From contig NC_088679.1 of the NCBI RefSeq assembly GCF_950023065.1, forward strand, positions 70,990,001 to 71,054,000: a DNA stretch of 64,000 nucleotides, written 5' to 3'. Origin of the DNA: Planococcus citri. Its lineage: Eukaryota > Arthropoda > Insecta > Hemiptera > Pseudococcidae. The translations under genes and the position numbers were made by a program. Of the stretch, positions 45,131 to 57,834 are shown piece by piece (within the stretch, counting starts at the first letter, position 1; the number at the start of each line of letters is the position of its first letter). The notes below the pieces were generated by a model. It made no database searches, was not told the origin of the DNA, and saw only the letters and a program-made list of their open reading frames with translations.

Positions 45131-48100
45131 TGAGATAGTGTCCTGAGGAGGAGGAGTGAGGGGATGAGATGGGTTTCTTTGAAGATTTTAGATTTTGGAA
45201 ATGGAAGATGAGAGAATTTCAACGGATGTGGTGTGGAGGAGGTGTTGGTTTTGTGTTATTTTTTGTTGTTGTGTTTTTTTGGTTGGATGAGGGGGAGGGG
45301 GGGGGGGGGTTCAAAGTGAAACAGACTGAATGATGATTTGTTGTGATAAGTTTTGGTGTTTTCATTTTTTTCTGCTGGATTACCACATTTTTGATGATTT
45401 TGTGATGATCTCAATTTGAATGGATTTTTGGCATACGAATTCCAAAAAGTTACCAAACTTCGTCAAAAAATGTTTTTTTTTTTGGTATGATGAAGCTAGA
45501 TTATTTTTGTATAATTTACTTAGTCATTAAATTTTCCATTGTTGGATTTTTCTTTGGTACTGTATTTTTCTCTCTGAAATTCAGCGAGTTGTTTTTTTTG
45601 CCCAAACCTTGATTTAAAAAAAAAAAACTGAATGCTCAACGTGTTTCTTGAAAAAAAAAAAAAAAAAAATAGCGTTAAAGATTACGAAAAATTAAGAACA
45701 GAGAAACCTTTATGAAAAACAAAAAAACCTTCAAGTACCTATAAAATATTTATAATATTCTGTAAGTTATTTAAAGCTGCTATTTTTCAGAAGGTTGAAA
45801 AAATTTAGACGAGTTGCGTAGCTTAATATTAATTTTTTTATTCCTTTTTTTTCACTTCAGTAAACAAAGTGGCTTGAAAAAAAAATGGGAAATTAATCAT
45901 CGAAAATTTCATTTTTGAAAAACACGCTTTTTTCTACAGCGTTGAGACGGCGTATGAATTTTTAAAAACATTTTCTCTCAACCGAGGTTAAATTTTTCAA
46001 GAAAAAAAATATTTGTCCACCGAATCGTAAAATTTTTCACTAGGGCTAAATTGATATCTAGTCTTGTTTTTTTTTTGTGGATATTGGTTAGAAAATTACT
46101 TTCGATTCCTCTTGAACTCGGTTCAGTTGTGTAATTTCAAGAGATGGAGGGGAAATTTTGTATTGTTTTCATTTTATTTATTTATTTTTTGAGTCTGTTG
46201 ATTCGATTTTGTTTTCTAAAATTTTATGAGTTAATTTTTTGTTCTTAATGGTAAAATAATTTGGGAATTTTTTGAAAAAAAAAGATGAGAGGTTGTGGAA
46301 AAGAGAGGAGAACTTGATTATTACATTATTCATCTTGCCTCTTTGACTTTTTAGTCAAATAAGGTTGAAATCACTTGAAAGAATGTGCCTGAAAAACTTG
46401 AAAAAGAATCTTGTAAAATTATTATAATCTTTTAAATTCTATTTGCATAAAATTAAAAAATCATTTTTTCGGATTTTGAGACTGAATTGGAAAATTTAGA
46501 TGAATTTGATTTCAAAATTTCATCACGATGATAGATTGAAAAATAAAACATAATTTTTTCTTTCATTTCAGGTTGTTTTTATAAAATGTTGCAATGATTA
46601 TCTAAAAGTTGAGAAAATTTCCAAAAAAAGATTCTAAATTTGAGAAAAAAATTGTGTAAAACGCTGAAAAATCAACGTTTTGCGAACTACAAGATGTTTT
46701 TATTCATTGCAAGAAAATTCGTCCAAGTTTTCCAATAGATTCATGCCTTCAAACAGCTAAAAAAATGAATGGGAATTTTTTCGTAAATTTTTTTTATAAC
46801 TGATAAAAAATCAATGGAAATTTCGTAGAATTTGAAATATTTGAGGAAAAAATTGACGAAAAAATTCGCCATCAATCTTTTTAAAACGTTTGAGGGTTCG
46901 ACTTGAATGAAACTTTTATGAGGCACCTAATTTTTTTTACTGCGAATAAAAACGTTGATTTTTTCATGTTTTTGAAATTTTTTTGGATGCGTTTTGAAAT
47001 TCATATCTTGAGAACAAAATAAGATAACGAAATGGGATCAACGATGGCAGATTTGCAACAAGATTTCGGTTTGATGAGTTCCCCTTTTATTGATTATCGG
47101 TCAAAAACTTCGAAAAGTCTTCAAAACATGTTTTTTGCGAATGGTCCAATTTTTTCTGACGGGAAATGTGATCTGATGAAGACATCAAATTTGTCCGATT
47201 GAAGTTTTTAAAAAACCTCTCTGATTGTCTTTTTTTTTTCAAAATTTGAATTCAAAACTGTTCAAATTGTAGAAAACTTCAAAGAGTTAGAATTTTTCAA
47301 ACTTGTGCTGATTTTAGAGTGAAAAAATCATGAATTGAACAGAACAAGGCATTGAGTTTTTTCATTTTTTGGAGACGAAATTGGTCGAAATTTGCTGTGA
47401 AAGTTTTTGCTCAGGTTTTGTGTTTTCAAGTTATTGTTATTTGGGGGGGGGGGTAGATAAATTGGTTGAAAACCCCCGCAAAATACACTATTTCAGATTT
47501 GAATTTTTTTTATTGTGGTTTGAGTGGGGGAAAAATACATTTTGTCTCATTTATTATCACTTATTGAAAAAAAATGGAACTTTTCCTTAATTTATAATGA
47601 TTTTTTTGATTAATTCTGAAGGAATGGTTCTTATTCACTTCAATTTTGTTGATTTTGTTTTGAATTTTTAGAGCTTTTCTTCACGATTTTTTACGTGCTT
47701 AGTTGAGTAATTTTTTGAATTCAAAATTTTCGAGGAAGGTAAACATTTTTTCACATGTCAGTTTTTGTTTCTCGAAGTATTTACAAGTATAATTATTTTT
47801 TTTGCTCGTGAAACTGCACAATTTCTGAACGTTCGCCTTAAAAGTGCACCTAATTCTCGAAAATTCAGCGAAATGGTACTAATTTTGATTTAGAGGACAG
47901 ATTCTTTGTTCCAGTGTGACCACCGACAAGAAAGTGCTGAAATTTTTCACGTTGAGATTTGATTGTAACAAGAAAGTCAACAAATCTGCTCAAAAATCAA
48001 GCAATCATCCCTAAAATATTCAAGGATCAAGTTTTGAACTTTTTTAAAAAATTCCAAATGAGTAATTTGAAAATTTTTTTGAGCACTTGCTCTCTTTTAT

Positions 48101-48930
48101 GTGGTCTTTTTGGCGTAGAAACATATTTTTTTATTTCTTAAAAACAATTTTCGAAAAATAAATTTGCATGTCTTCAAAAAAATTTACTAAAATTGATCCA
48201 AAAATGTTACATTTTTGTTTCAATCGTTAAAGCAAAATCTTGCTCTCTTTCATTTTGAAAACAAATTAGCAAAGTTTTTTGTAGTGGAAAGTGGGTTACA
48301 ATTTTGAAAATTTGAGAAGGGAAAATCTGAGTCGAAAAACATTTTGGAGCTACCTTGTTGTTAAAAACACCAAAATTTAGTAGATATTAAAATTTTCTTT
48401 GGGAATCTGGAGTTCAAAAATGTGGAACTTTTCTTAAAAATTCTTGATCATTCATCACCATCATGATTGATATTTTTTACGATTGTGATTCAGTTTGGTT
48501 ATTTTTGAACGTTTCTTCAATGTTTTGTGTTCAATTGCAGCTCACTTGAGTAGAAATTTCAAAACTACCATTTTTGGGAATTGCATATTTCCTTGTTTTT
48601 TATTTTTTCCTTCGTTTATGATCCTTTTTCTGGTGTTCTCTTGGAATATTTGCAAATTTTTCCAACATCCAATTTTAAAATATACAGAACACTGCAGCAG
48701 CAGATGTTGTTCTTGGAGACGAATTTTTTTTTACTCTACCTCGAAAGAGAAAATTTCACCACTATCGAATTTTTTCCCTCGTATCCTCATTTTAAATTCA
48801 ATTTCCTTGAAAAAAAAATTCTGCCATTTTTCAACAGGTGTGTCTAATTTTTTCCTCTCACAATTTGTTTTGAACTATCGCAGAGTCATACGACAGTCCT
48901 GGTGTGTCTCATAGCACTCCTCTTGAAAAT
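45131..48930. other. Long AT-rich stretch, no gene seen
   Basis: Homopolymer-rich sequence with an interrupted G run near 45,290-45,310 and another of about 10 near 47,443-47,452. Frames up to 139 codons (48,495-48,914) are phenylalanine/serine-rich translations of T-rich DNA with no domain. No clear tandem array or transposon ends. Confidence 0.4.
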
Positions 48931-50470
48931 TTCCCCCTATTTTTTATTCGATTTTACATAACTACCTATGAAGTCTGACACCCCGATACATTTCGCAGAA
49001 CAGTACGCCGGGCTCATAAAGTGAAATTTATTTAAAATTTTGACGATCTCGTTTAACGGGTTGTATTCCATTTTATTGGGTTACATTGGCTCGGTTTATA
49101 CGACTCATAAAAATTTATTTTAACGCTTACGACGCGGTGTTTTATACAGTAACATGTGTCAACCTGAGATCATGCTCGCACAGTTACCGCGTTTTCCGCC
49201 AATAATTGCGATTACCCGGTTGAGAATTTCCCCACAAAGGATATTTATTACGTTAAATTCATTTAAATTCGGTTAACGACGATGACACCGGAGTAAAACA
49301 CACCACACTATGATAAGATTTTTTTACGATATTAACTTTTTTATGTGTATCGAATTTCGTCGTCGTCGTCTCTCTAGTGCATTTTTTTATCGCAATTTTC
49401 CTCCGCAGGTGTGAAATCTATGTCGAGATTAATTTTTCAAAATCTCTCTAGAGGTATTTTTCATACCGATGTCATTTTTTTACCGCCATAGTCGTATGTA
49501 GGTGTACATGTATAGTTTATTAAGTCGCCCAGAGAGGTGAGAGAAAAGAATCGATATAGTTTTTCTCCATTAAAGAGGATATTTCTTTCGTCAAAATGAA
49601 GTGTCACGACGACGTGAACGAGGTATAAAAAAATCATAAATAATGTTAGGTAGAAATTTATCCCGACGATAGGTTGATTTTTTTGAAACGTCGTCGGTGG
49701 CTACCGAGAGACGACACGACGTTGACATGCGAAAGTTTTTTTTTTCAACGCAGAAAAAAATAAACAGGTATACTTACGCGATAACTCGCTGGCAACGATG
49801 TGAAAAAAAATTCTCATCGGGGTAAAAAAAATTTCCTCGAATGATGACAAACGTATATACGCGTAACGAAGATTAATTAGTAACTCGAATTGCGATAACG
49901 AACAAACCAACGACGACGACGTGTGCTGTCGCAAAACACGACGAATAAATCTGCATAATAATTATTTTTTCTCGCGATTTTTTTATCTTCACCACCGCGA
50001 GTATTTTATATTTTCAGGAAAAAAAATCTCAGTTGGAAAAAAATTAAAAACACTCACCGTTGAAAAAAAATAGTAAAAACGCGGAAACACATTGTACTAC
50101 GACGACGAGTTATTTTCATGGTTAAAGGGTATAGGAAAAATAATACGAGTACGAGTATTTTCGAACACGTCGAATGTAGTAACCCGAACAGCGCACGAAA
50201 TCACTAATGTCCTAACGCGAACGATGCGGACATAAAACTGCTACGTTTGCAGCCGCTCGAATGTGAAGTTCCTGGAACATTGATCCAGCCTCCTCGTGAG
50301 AAACGACGACTCGGATGCTTTTATGTGAAACAACTTCTTAGTGACACTTGCGTGTAAAAATTACTCCCCCTGACGGCTACGTACCCCCGAATATCATCAT
50401 CACCCCTTACCCCCCTTTTTTTTTGAAAATCGTACTGTCTCGATGATAACCTATGATGAAATATTTATCA
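48931..50470. other. CG-dinucleotide-bearing complex island 9
   Basis: Complex sequence with CGTCGTCGTCGTC near 49,358-49,370, CAACGACGACGACGTG near 49,908, and many TCG words. A 77-codon minus-strand frame (49,701-49,934) has no recognisable domain. Confidence 0.4.
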
Positions 50471-50990
50471 ATTATTTGTTCACGATTTTACACCCTGGTG
50501 GCGAAAAGGTATGAATGGAATTTTTGATTTTTTTTTTTGGTGTTTGAAAATGATGAAAATGTGATGGAAAATGATGTGCATTTACAGGTCTGATGGTGTT
50601 TGGGAGATAGGTTCGATGAGGCGATGGTTGAGAGATGGGCTGGTAGAGGGTAGAGGGGTTAAGGAAGCAAAAAGAACGTTTTTTCTTGTTTTTGTTTTTT
50701 TTTTTTTTGGAAATGTACTTACTCGTTTGCAGCGAGTAAAGTATGAATGAGTAGAGGTGTCTTTTTTTATTTTCCAGGTATATTTTTTTAAAAGTTACAA
50801 AGCAACAAATAATTCGATTTTTCAATCAATTAACTCGTAAGATTTATATTTGAGAGAGAGTAAAGTGTTTCAAATTCTGACGAAATTTACTGGGATGATG
50901 GCTTCTACTTTATTGCGAATTTCCGAGTGATCGTATTCAAATTCTCGATTTTCCATAAATAAAAAGTTCAGCTGATCTAAGTATTTAACT
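50471..50990. other. AT-rich spacer
   Basis: The 117-codon minus-strand frame at 50,472-50,825 is lysine/asparagine-rich with no domain and crosses homopolymers. No gene is called. Confidence 0.35.
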
Positions 50991-52240
50991 GGGTAATTCT
51001 CAAAAAAAAGATCAATTTTGATGTGCATAATTTTGAAAAATAAAAATCCTTTTTTTGGAAAATTTCAAGTGGGAATCATTTGTATAGGTGTCCCATGCAG
51101 ATCCCTTTTCTAGTGTTGGCCTCAATTCAATCCCCCCACTGTGGACCCTGGCCCCCTTAAAACAGCGATAATTAGGATTTGACTCTCATCGATGTTTAAT
51201 ACGTCGATTGATATGTTTTCGAGGTCGTAGAATTCGAATCTGGAGTTATTTTTTATGTAGAGGTGGAGGGTGAGGCGTGGGGAGGGGGAAAATGTCAAAT
51301 TTTGCTTATATTATCGTGTAATATGTCGATTTATGTTTTTCAGGCCGCAGAGTTCGAATCTGGACTTATTTTTTCGGTAGAGGTAGAGGTGAGGTGTGGG
51401 GAGGGAGAAAATGTCAAATTTTGCTTGTATTATCGTGTAATATGTCGACTAGCGCGAGTAAAGTACAGCTGTCTGAAATTTGGCCAAGTCGAAGGACAAA
51501 TGGGCGCTGGACAAGTCGAAGGACAATCTCAACGTTTTTTCGTTTCTAGCCTTACCTACTGGACATTATTCGATTTTTAACACGTAATAAATGTGTACTT
51601 ATCATGTAGAATAACTTCCCTTTCTCAATTATCGTTTTTGGCGGGTTCATCAGGGTAAATAAAAAGGCAAGCCGAAGGACACCGATTTTGCGAAATATCA
51701 TATTTTCAGAGACAAGTACGATCAGAACGAGCCATTGCGTAGGTTTTGAAAATAACATCGCGGGGTAACATTTTTATGAGGACAGTGAACCAGTGCAGCC
51801 GCTCGCCAGAAAAAAATGTTAGATTGGGAAGCTACCAAAAATAATTGAAAATTGCTCTATTTGCGCAAAAAGTGTGTGACAGTTTTCAAATGTGAAATGT
51901 GAGCTTCCTATGGACTTATTCCAATTGCAATTTGCGCAATAATGGACCTTCGTGTTCTATAATTATGAGAATGTGTCAATTTTCCCCCAAAAAAATGAAG
52001 TTCATGACACTTTATAACATTCATTTTCAAAAACATGACGTGTGGCAACCAAGTCGAAGGACATTTGGGGTATAAAATCGAATGTACACCAATGAAAGGA
52101 GGGGCTAAAAATCTCAGTACCATAATGTGAAATGTGTGGGGGATGATCCTTGAATGGACCAAAAAAAAAAAAAATTTCATGCTAAAACCTTTGAGAAATT
52201 TGCCATGTACACGATTTTTACCTTTTTTTGAGAATTACCC
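50991..52240. mobile_element. 1,250-bp TIR element with AACT target duplication
   Basis: GGGTAATTCTCAAAAAAA (from 50,991) is exactly repeated inverted at the right end, 52,223-52,240, with weaker similarity further in. AACT flanks both ends (50,987-50,990 and 52,241-52,244). No transposase frame. Internally there is a 121-bp tandem duplication and four copies of a CAAGYCGAAGGACA word (near 51,486, 51,511, 51,666 and 52,049). Its terminal sequence differs from the GAAG-ended elements at 11.9 and 30.3 kb, but all three have clean 4-bp duplications. Confidence 0.85.
51200..51450 (+). repeat. 121-bp tandem duplication inside the TIR element
   Basis: Two adjacent copies, about 90% identical by eye, start near AATACGTCGATTGATATG (51,200) and AATATGTCGATTTATG (51,321). 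Each includes GAGTTCGAATCTGGA-like text, a GAGGTGWGGGGAGG block, AAAATGTCAAATTTTGCTT and TATTATCGTGTAATATGTCGA. The 105-codon frame here is repeat read-through. Confidence 0.85.
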
Positions 52241-52244
52241 AACT

Positions 52245-53540
52245 GTCGAAATTTGACTTCTCAAACCGATTAAAACATTCTGAAACTTTCATCAAGTTTT
52301 CGTAAAAACGAAGTGAAAATTCCAAAAATGTTCCTTCAAAATCTAATCACTCAAATATGTGTGATTTAAAGTTTTGAAATTTTCACTTGCAAAAAATTTG
52401 AAAAAAGTCAAATTTTATGATAATTTATTTTAAAGCTTTTAAAAATCATCGAGTAGATGAACTTAAATTTCCCCGAAGACACCAAAGCGATTTAAATTAC
52501 AGTCTTCTTTGATTCTTGGGGCTAAAAGTAACTAGATAATAATGAAATTATAGGCTGTTTGTTCTAAGAACTATTTTTTTGGCGAATAATATTTTCAAAA
52601 TGAGAGGTTCAGCATCGAATGTCCGAGAAATATGTACAATGTTTTAAAGTACTCTTTCCATGTCAATTGTGCTTTTTTTTCAAGAAAAAATTAGCCTCAA
52701 AGTAAATTTTTTGGCTACTTGATTGCAAGGTTCAGAGACCATGGAAATTTTGAAACTTTTCAAAAGAGACTACGATTACAGTCAATTCTAGGTAATCGAT
52801 CTGGAATTTGTATCACCCACATCTCAGCCTCAGAAACAGATTTTTGAGCTTCATCGTGTTGATTTCTCGAATTTTGTCAAACTTTTGAAAGTTGAGGAAA
52901 TATCTGAAAAGATTTTCAGAATTTTTTTCAAACCAGACAAAGCTGCACATAAATTGAAAAGGCACATAAAAATAAGGGCCAAAGTGTATTTTTCGATTAT
53001 TGTGAAATTTGGAAATCTAATTTGTGCCTTCCAAAAATTCAATGAATCAAAATTTTACCAAATTGACTTATAAAAACCGAAGAATTTAATATGTATTTTT
53101 TAGTTTTGACCTCTGAAAATTTATCGAAAACTGTTTCGAACTGTTTTGACTTTTGAGCAGTTTTGGAGCCTTCAGCAGATTTTTGAAAGACGAAATTTCC
53201 ACAAAATTTTACCCAATAAAGTTGGAAAAGATAAAATTTACTTTATACCTCAATTTCAACATTTTTAGTCGATCAGAGGTGATTTTAAGATGTTCTGGAG
53301 CCTCCAGCAAAATTTTGAAAGTTCCAGATTGTCAAAAAGTAGATGCAATAAAATGTGTCCAAATCAACAGTGGCTTGCATAATACAATTGGCGCTTGTTA
53401 GTGAGTCTTTTTACTGATTAAGTACACACAATGTTTTTAAAGTTTGGTTTTTGGAAATTCAAAACTTTGTATTTCTTCAGCGATTTTATAATTGAAATTT
53501 TGAAAAAAAATTTCGCTCATTTCTTTAGATACTTTGATGG
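52245..53540. other. AT-rich stretch with dispersed repeat copies
   Basis: Two or three copies of the GTTYTGGAGCCTYCAGCARATTTTGAAAG family lie at 53,155-53,330. Opposite-strand frames at 52,851-53,073 overlap and neither has a recognisable domain. No gene is called. Confidence 0.4.
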
Positions 53541-55480
53541 TCAAGTTTGATCATTATTTTATTTGCCAGGTTCCAATTCCTATTGGTACAAATAGGTAAT
53601 ATTTACACTTCATTTGGTCCCAAAAAATCCTAATTTCCTCTAGGAAAATGCTCTTGGAGCAAAACCTGCCTCAACCTTTCTTACCCATTTCTCAACTCGA
53701 ATGGTCAAGTTCGATCATTATTTTATTCGTCAGGTTCCAATTCCTGCTTTAAATGCTCCTGGTGCAAAAACCATCGCAACTTTTCTGCTCATACAGTATT
53801 AGCACAAATAGCTAATTTTCGCTGCACGTCATTTGACTCTAAAAATCCAAATTTACTCATAGAAAATGCTCCTGGCGCAAAACCCGCCCCAACCTTTTTC
53901 TCTTTTCTCATCTCGAATGATCAATTAGTTTGACCATTATTTTGTTCGCCAGGTTCCAATTCCTTCTGTGAATGCTCCTTGCGCAAAAAATTTCACCAAT
54001 TTTCTACTCATATTGGCACAAATAGCTAAATTGGGGTATCTAACAGGTAGTGTAAGTAGTGAAAAAGTAGTTATTTTGATAATCAGTAGTGAAAATAGTG
54101 ATTTCTGACTGAAAAGTAGTGAAAATTTGGAAAATATAATTCCAACTTTGCGTACCAACGTCTGGGACTTTTTCCTTTGAACTACTTGGCTTGTGAATTT
54201 TCAGAAAATTTCACCCTCGCTTCCCTCAGTCATCATTTTTTCCCCTTTCTGATTACATTAGACGTATGTACTTAAAGAATTAGGTTTTTGACTCAAATTT
54301 CAGAAATATCAAAAATAGCCCCAAAAAACCTGATTTTTCTCATGTTTAAAATAAAGTCGTTTCACTTCTCGAATTCCACACTTTCCAAAGTTTCTGCCTC
54401 GCTGGGCTCGGATCGATTTTCTTTTTTATTCCAGAATTTACATGAATTACTAAAAAATAATTGTTCCAATTTATGAAATGTCAGAGCTGAAAAAAATAAA
54501 CTTATCACATCAAAAATGATCTTCAATACCTTTTTTGAATTATTAATATTCGACCATTTTTGCCCTCGCTTTAATCATGCTTATGGTTTCCATTTCTAAA
54601 ATTATTCGAAAATCACTGTTTCAATTTAGAAAATGTCGAGGACTAGCTAAATCGACTTCTCACATAAAAATAATGCTATTTAAGTTTTTGATTAATGAAT
54701 TTTCGAAAATTCTTTCCTTCTCTTCACTGAGGCCAATTTTCTTTTCTTGTTCGAAATTGGAATTTTTACAAAAAAATAATTTTCAAATTTGAAACATGCC
54801 AGTGCTACCAACAAAATCAATTTCTGATATCAAAAAAAAATTTGTTGAGTTGGGTATTTTTTTTTGAATTTGTATAAATTCTGAAGAGCTTTTTCTCTCG
54901 CCTCGTTTGACGTTCTTATTGATTGCTTTGAAATTATTGAAAAATGCTACATCAGTGTTCAAAGGCGACATTCTCTAGAATGACGCCAAACAATTTGATA
55001 AAGTTGTAGAAGGGGGGCGGGGCAAGTTGTTTGAAAATGTTTTCTAGAATGGTATAGTGAAAAAGTAATGATTTTCGTCTGGGATTTTTTGTTAGATACC
55101 TGTAAATCTTACGTGTCATTTGACCCCAAAAAATCCGAATTTCCTGGAACAAAATGCTCCTGGCGCAAAACCCGCCCCAACATTTTCACCCATTTCACAT
55201 CTTTTGTATGGTCACGTTTGACCATAATTTCATTAGCCAGGTTCCAATTCCTGCTTTGCATAATTATGCTCCTGGCGCAAAACCCGTCTAAGACTTTTGA
55301 ATGGTCCATTTTAATCAGTATTTCGTCAAACACATTCCAAATTTTTCTTTGAACATGCACCTTCGTGCAAAAATTGTGACACATATTTCACCCTTATTAC
55401 CACAAATGGTCTAGAAAAATCCAAATTTTTGCTGTAAGAATGCTCCTGGCGTTAAACACGTCCCAATCTTTTACTCCATT
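53541..55480 (+). repeat. Tandem array, period about 164-219 bp, interrupted by an insertion
   Basis: Units share CAGGTTCCAATTCCT (53,569, 53,733, 53,952, 55,237), ATGCTCCTGGCGCAAAACCC (53,645 diverged, 53,864, 55,152, 55,266) and ATTTGACCCCAAAAAATCC. The main step is 219 bp. The array stops at about 54,033 and resumes in phase near 55,103, so 54,034-55,102 is a later insertion. More diverged units reach about 55,480. Confidence 0.8.
54034..55102. mobile_element. About 1.07-kb insertion with GGTATCTAACA terminal inverted repeats
   Basis: GGTATCTAACA near 54,036 is matched by TGTTAGATACC near 55,090-55,100. The flanking array reads GCACAAATAGCTAAATT on the left and TAAATCTTACGTGTCATTTG on the right, while an uninterrupted unit near 53,813 runs straight through this join. 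A TAAAT word on both sides may be the target duplication, but end positions are uncertain by a few bases. The left part repeats AGTAGTGAAAA words. The right end resembles the MITE at 39,723-40,027. No transposase. Confidence 0.65.
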
Positions 55481-55879
55481 TTTAATTTGGAACAATAAAT
55501 TTTGATTATATTTGGTTGTCTCCGATTAAACTTTTTTTTTTGTTTTTGTCAATCAGGATTTCTTCTTTGTAAGCAATATCGGTATTTCATGAATTCAGAT
55601 TTTTTCAAGTTTTTCAAAGTCTGACAAAATGTGAAGAATTCCTTGCCATTTTTTCAAGTTACTCGTATTAAAAATCACCTGCAAGAAATATTGAAAATTG
55701 ATCAAATTTTTTCCTATTTCTAAAAGCCTGGTACATATTATATGAAGAACTCAACCTAACTTTTTCCCAGTTATTCGTGATTTCTTTATGACATCCTCGG
55801 TAATGAAACATTAATCAGGAACCAGACATCAAAAATCGATATATTTTCAGCTAAAAAGGGATACCTTAGAAATGGTTAA
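55481..55879. other. AT-rich spacer
   Basis: Non-coding; words such as TTTTTCAAGTYTTTCAAAGTCTGACAAAATG echo the stretch at 35,740-35,860. No gene. Confidence 0.35.
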
Positions 55880-57060
55880 TGAAGTTAATCGAGTTGATTT
55901 TAGTTTTCAATTTTTTCCCCATACTTCGAGGTGGGGGAAATTCTGAACGCAGCAATGAGCGTGGGAGTATACAAGGCAGTCGAATACGACACCCGACGTA
56001 TTTGCTGGAAATGAGTATAAGGGAAGGCGTGAAAACTAATTCAGTATTACGAGTGTTGTGATTATGTTATTTAATCACCGCAGGGGGATTTTAGTTCCTA
56101 ATAATGTTACGAATTCGGCGGCTCGACTATACTCGTACATTAGCACGTGGAGTGTGAATGGTTGTAAGGATGTCTAATTATGAAATAGAGTTGGCATTTT
56201 ACTCGCGAATAAGGGGTGTTTTGCGGTAGACAAAACCAACTTGTACATTTATGACTGGGCTATGTTTATATTTAAGCTTTATGCGTGCCATAAGTTGGTA
56301 TACTAGCTACTCGTACGTATACATATTACATATACGCGTTATATATGGAATTAGCAACAAACTCCTAGTTCGAAGATCTTTTTTTTTCACAACAACGTGC
56401 GAAGAAACGCGTGTGTGCGTTAATACGACCAACACAACAACGCTGTAGGGAGGATTCTCTCTTCTCGCGTTATTAGAAATACCAAAAGGGGTTTTGGTGT
56501 GCGATGCAGTTAAGGTTATAAATTTCGTCGAGAGCTTTTCGCTATTTTAAGAGTTTTCAGCGTCGAGCTAATGCCGAGATTTGGCGCTACTGCGACTTAC
56601 GTACTGTAACTTGAAACGGCTGAACTATAATAAATATCGCCTTGAACTTGGATTTTGGCACGATGAGGAGATGTCTTTTTATTTTTTTTTCAACGCGGTA
56701 TATCTCGAGTTTGAGAACGCCGGATCAAATCGACTGATGGGTTCAAGGGCGATAGGGCGATATCATTTGAAATTGCGAGGCGGTCGTCATCTCTCAATAC
56801 CAAGGGGTGCAAATCGTTCGGTTTTCATGTAAATGAACTGTAAATCCGGCGAGATTTGATCTAATTCCAATAACTTCTCGAAATAATATGCCAAAAAACG
56901 TCAAATTACTCGTATTAATCCGTCGTCTACGTCACGTCGTCGAAGTATAAAGCTGCAAAAGTGTTCGTTCCCTTGAAATCTTCAACTTTTTTTTCTTCTA
57001 GATTATCGGTTGGAGCTATTAGAATGATAATCTTTCGCGGTGGAAAAAAAACAACCCCAC
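55880..57060. other. CG-dinucleotide-bearing complex island 10
   Basis: Complex sequence with CGTCGTCTACGTCACGTCGTCG near 56,921. The 83-codon plus-strand frame at 56,581-56,832 is balanced in composition but has no domain I recognise. Possible untranslated exon or regulatory DNA. Confidence 0.4.
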
Positions 57061-57514
57061 GTGCCGAAATGCTGGGTTGTGGGTTTCTATTTTTTTTTTA
57101 TTTTTTAGGCTTTTGGGGGTGAAGAGGAGATGAGCATCTCGATGAGACGAAATGAAAGGAAGTTGAGAATTCCAAAAGTGAAGTGACAACGAAATTATAA
57201 AAAATGAAATTTTTAACGATCTTTCAATAAATTTATTGTTTTTTGAGACTTTTTCGGTAAAATTAGTGATTAATTTTTCACAAGTTTCATTACCTTTTAT
57301 GCTTCGGTCTCAATCATTAAGGGTACACGACTTGCAGACAATCCTTTTCAAACCCCCTCCCTCTCTCCAATCCTGGAAAGTTTCACTGCCATAAATCATC
57401 TTTAATTTTTTAATGATCGATTTGAAAAAATCCGTTTTTCCCGTCCTCGTTTGATTTTCAAGTGATCCAGTTGTTATCAATGCAAAATTACATCAAATGA
57501 TTTGACATTACAAA

Positions 57515-57834
57515 TCTATCAACAAAAATTAGAGTTGATTCGTTCGTGAACGATTCGTTCAAAAATAATGAATCATTCGAGAATGACTGAATCACTTGAA
57601 AACCCAAATCAGATAATGTAGGACAAGACAAAACGAATCATTTTTTGACCTAACAAAGAAAATTGTGAATGATTCGTTCGCGAACGATTTGCTCTCAGAT
57701 AAAAAATCGTTCGCGAACGAACGAATCATTAAAAATCGATTAGGTAAAGATCACATAAGAAATTCCATAGTTATTTCAATCTCGAATGATTTTTTGATTC
57801 TGAATGAATCGTTCGCGAATGAATCCAGTAAGGT
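57515..57834 (+). repeat. SFANE repeat, copy A: palindromic TCGTTCGCGAACGA motif
   Basis: CTATCAACAAAAATTAGAGT begins the copy. Then come several GATTCGTTCGCGAACGATTTG motifs and a unique part with GATCACATAAGAAATTCCAT. A 61-codon frame (57,665-57,850) starts MNDSFANDLLSDKKSFANER. Copies occur inverted at 59,700-60,050 and direct, more diverged, at 63,130-63,620. The core TTCGCGAACGAA is shared with the 34-bp array at 10.9-13.2 kb. Confidence 0.7.

Noticed and set aside
48495..48914. 139-codon plus-strand frame
   Set aside because: Phenylalanine-rich translation of T-rich DNA, with a second frame open over the same bases; no domain.
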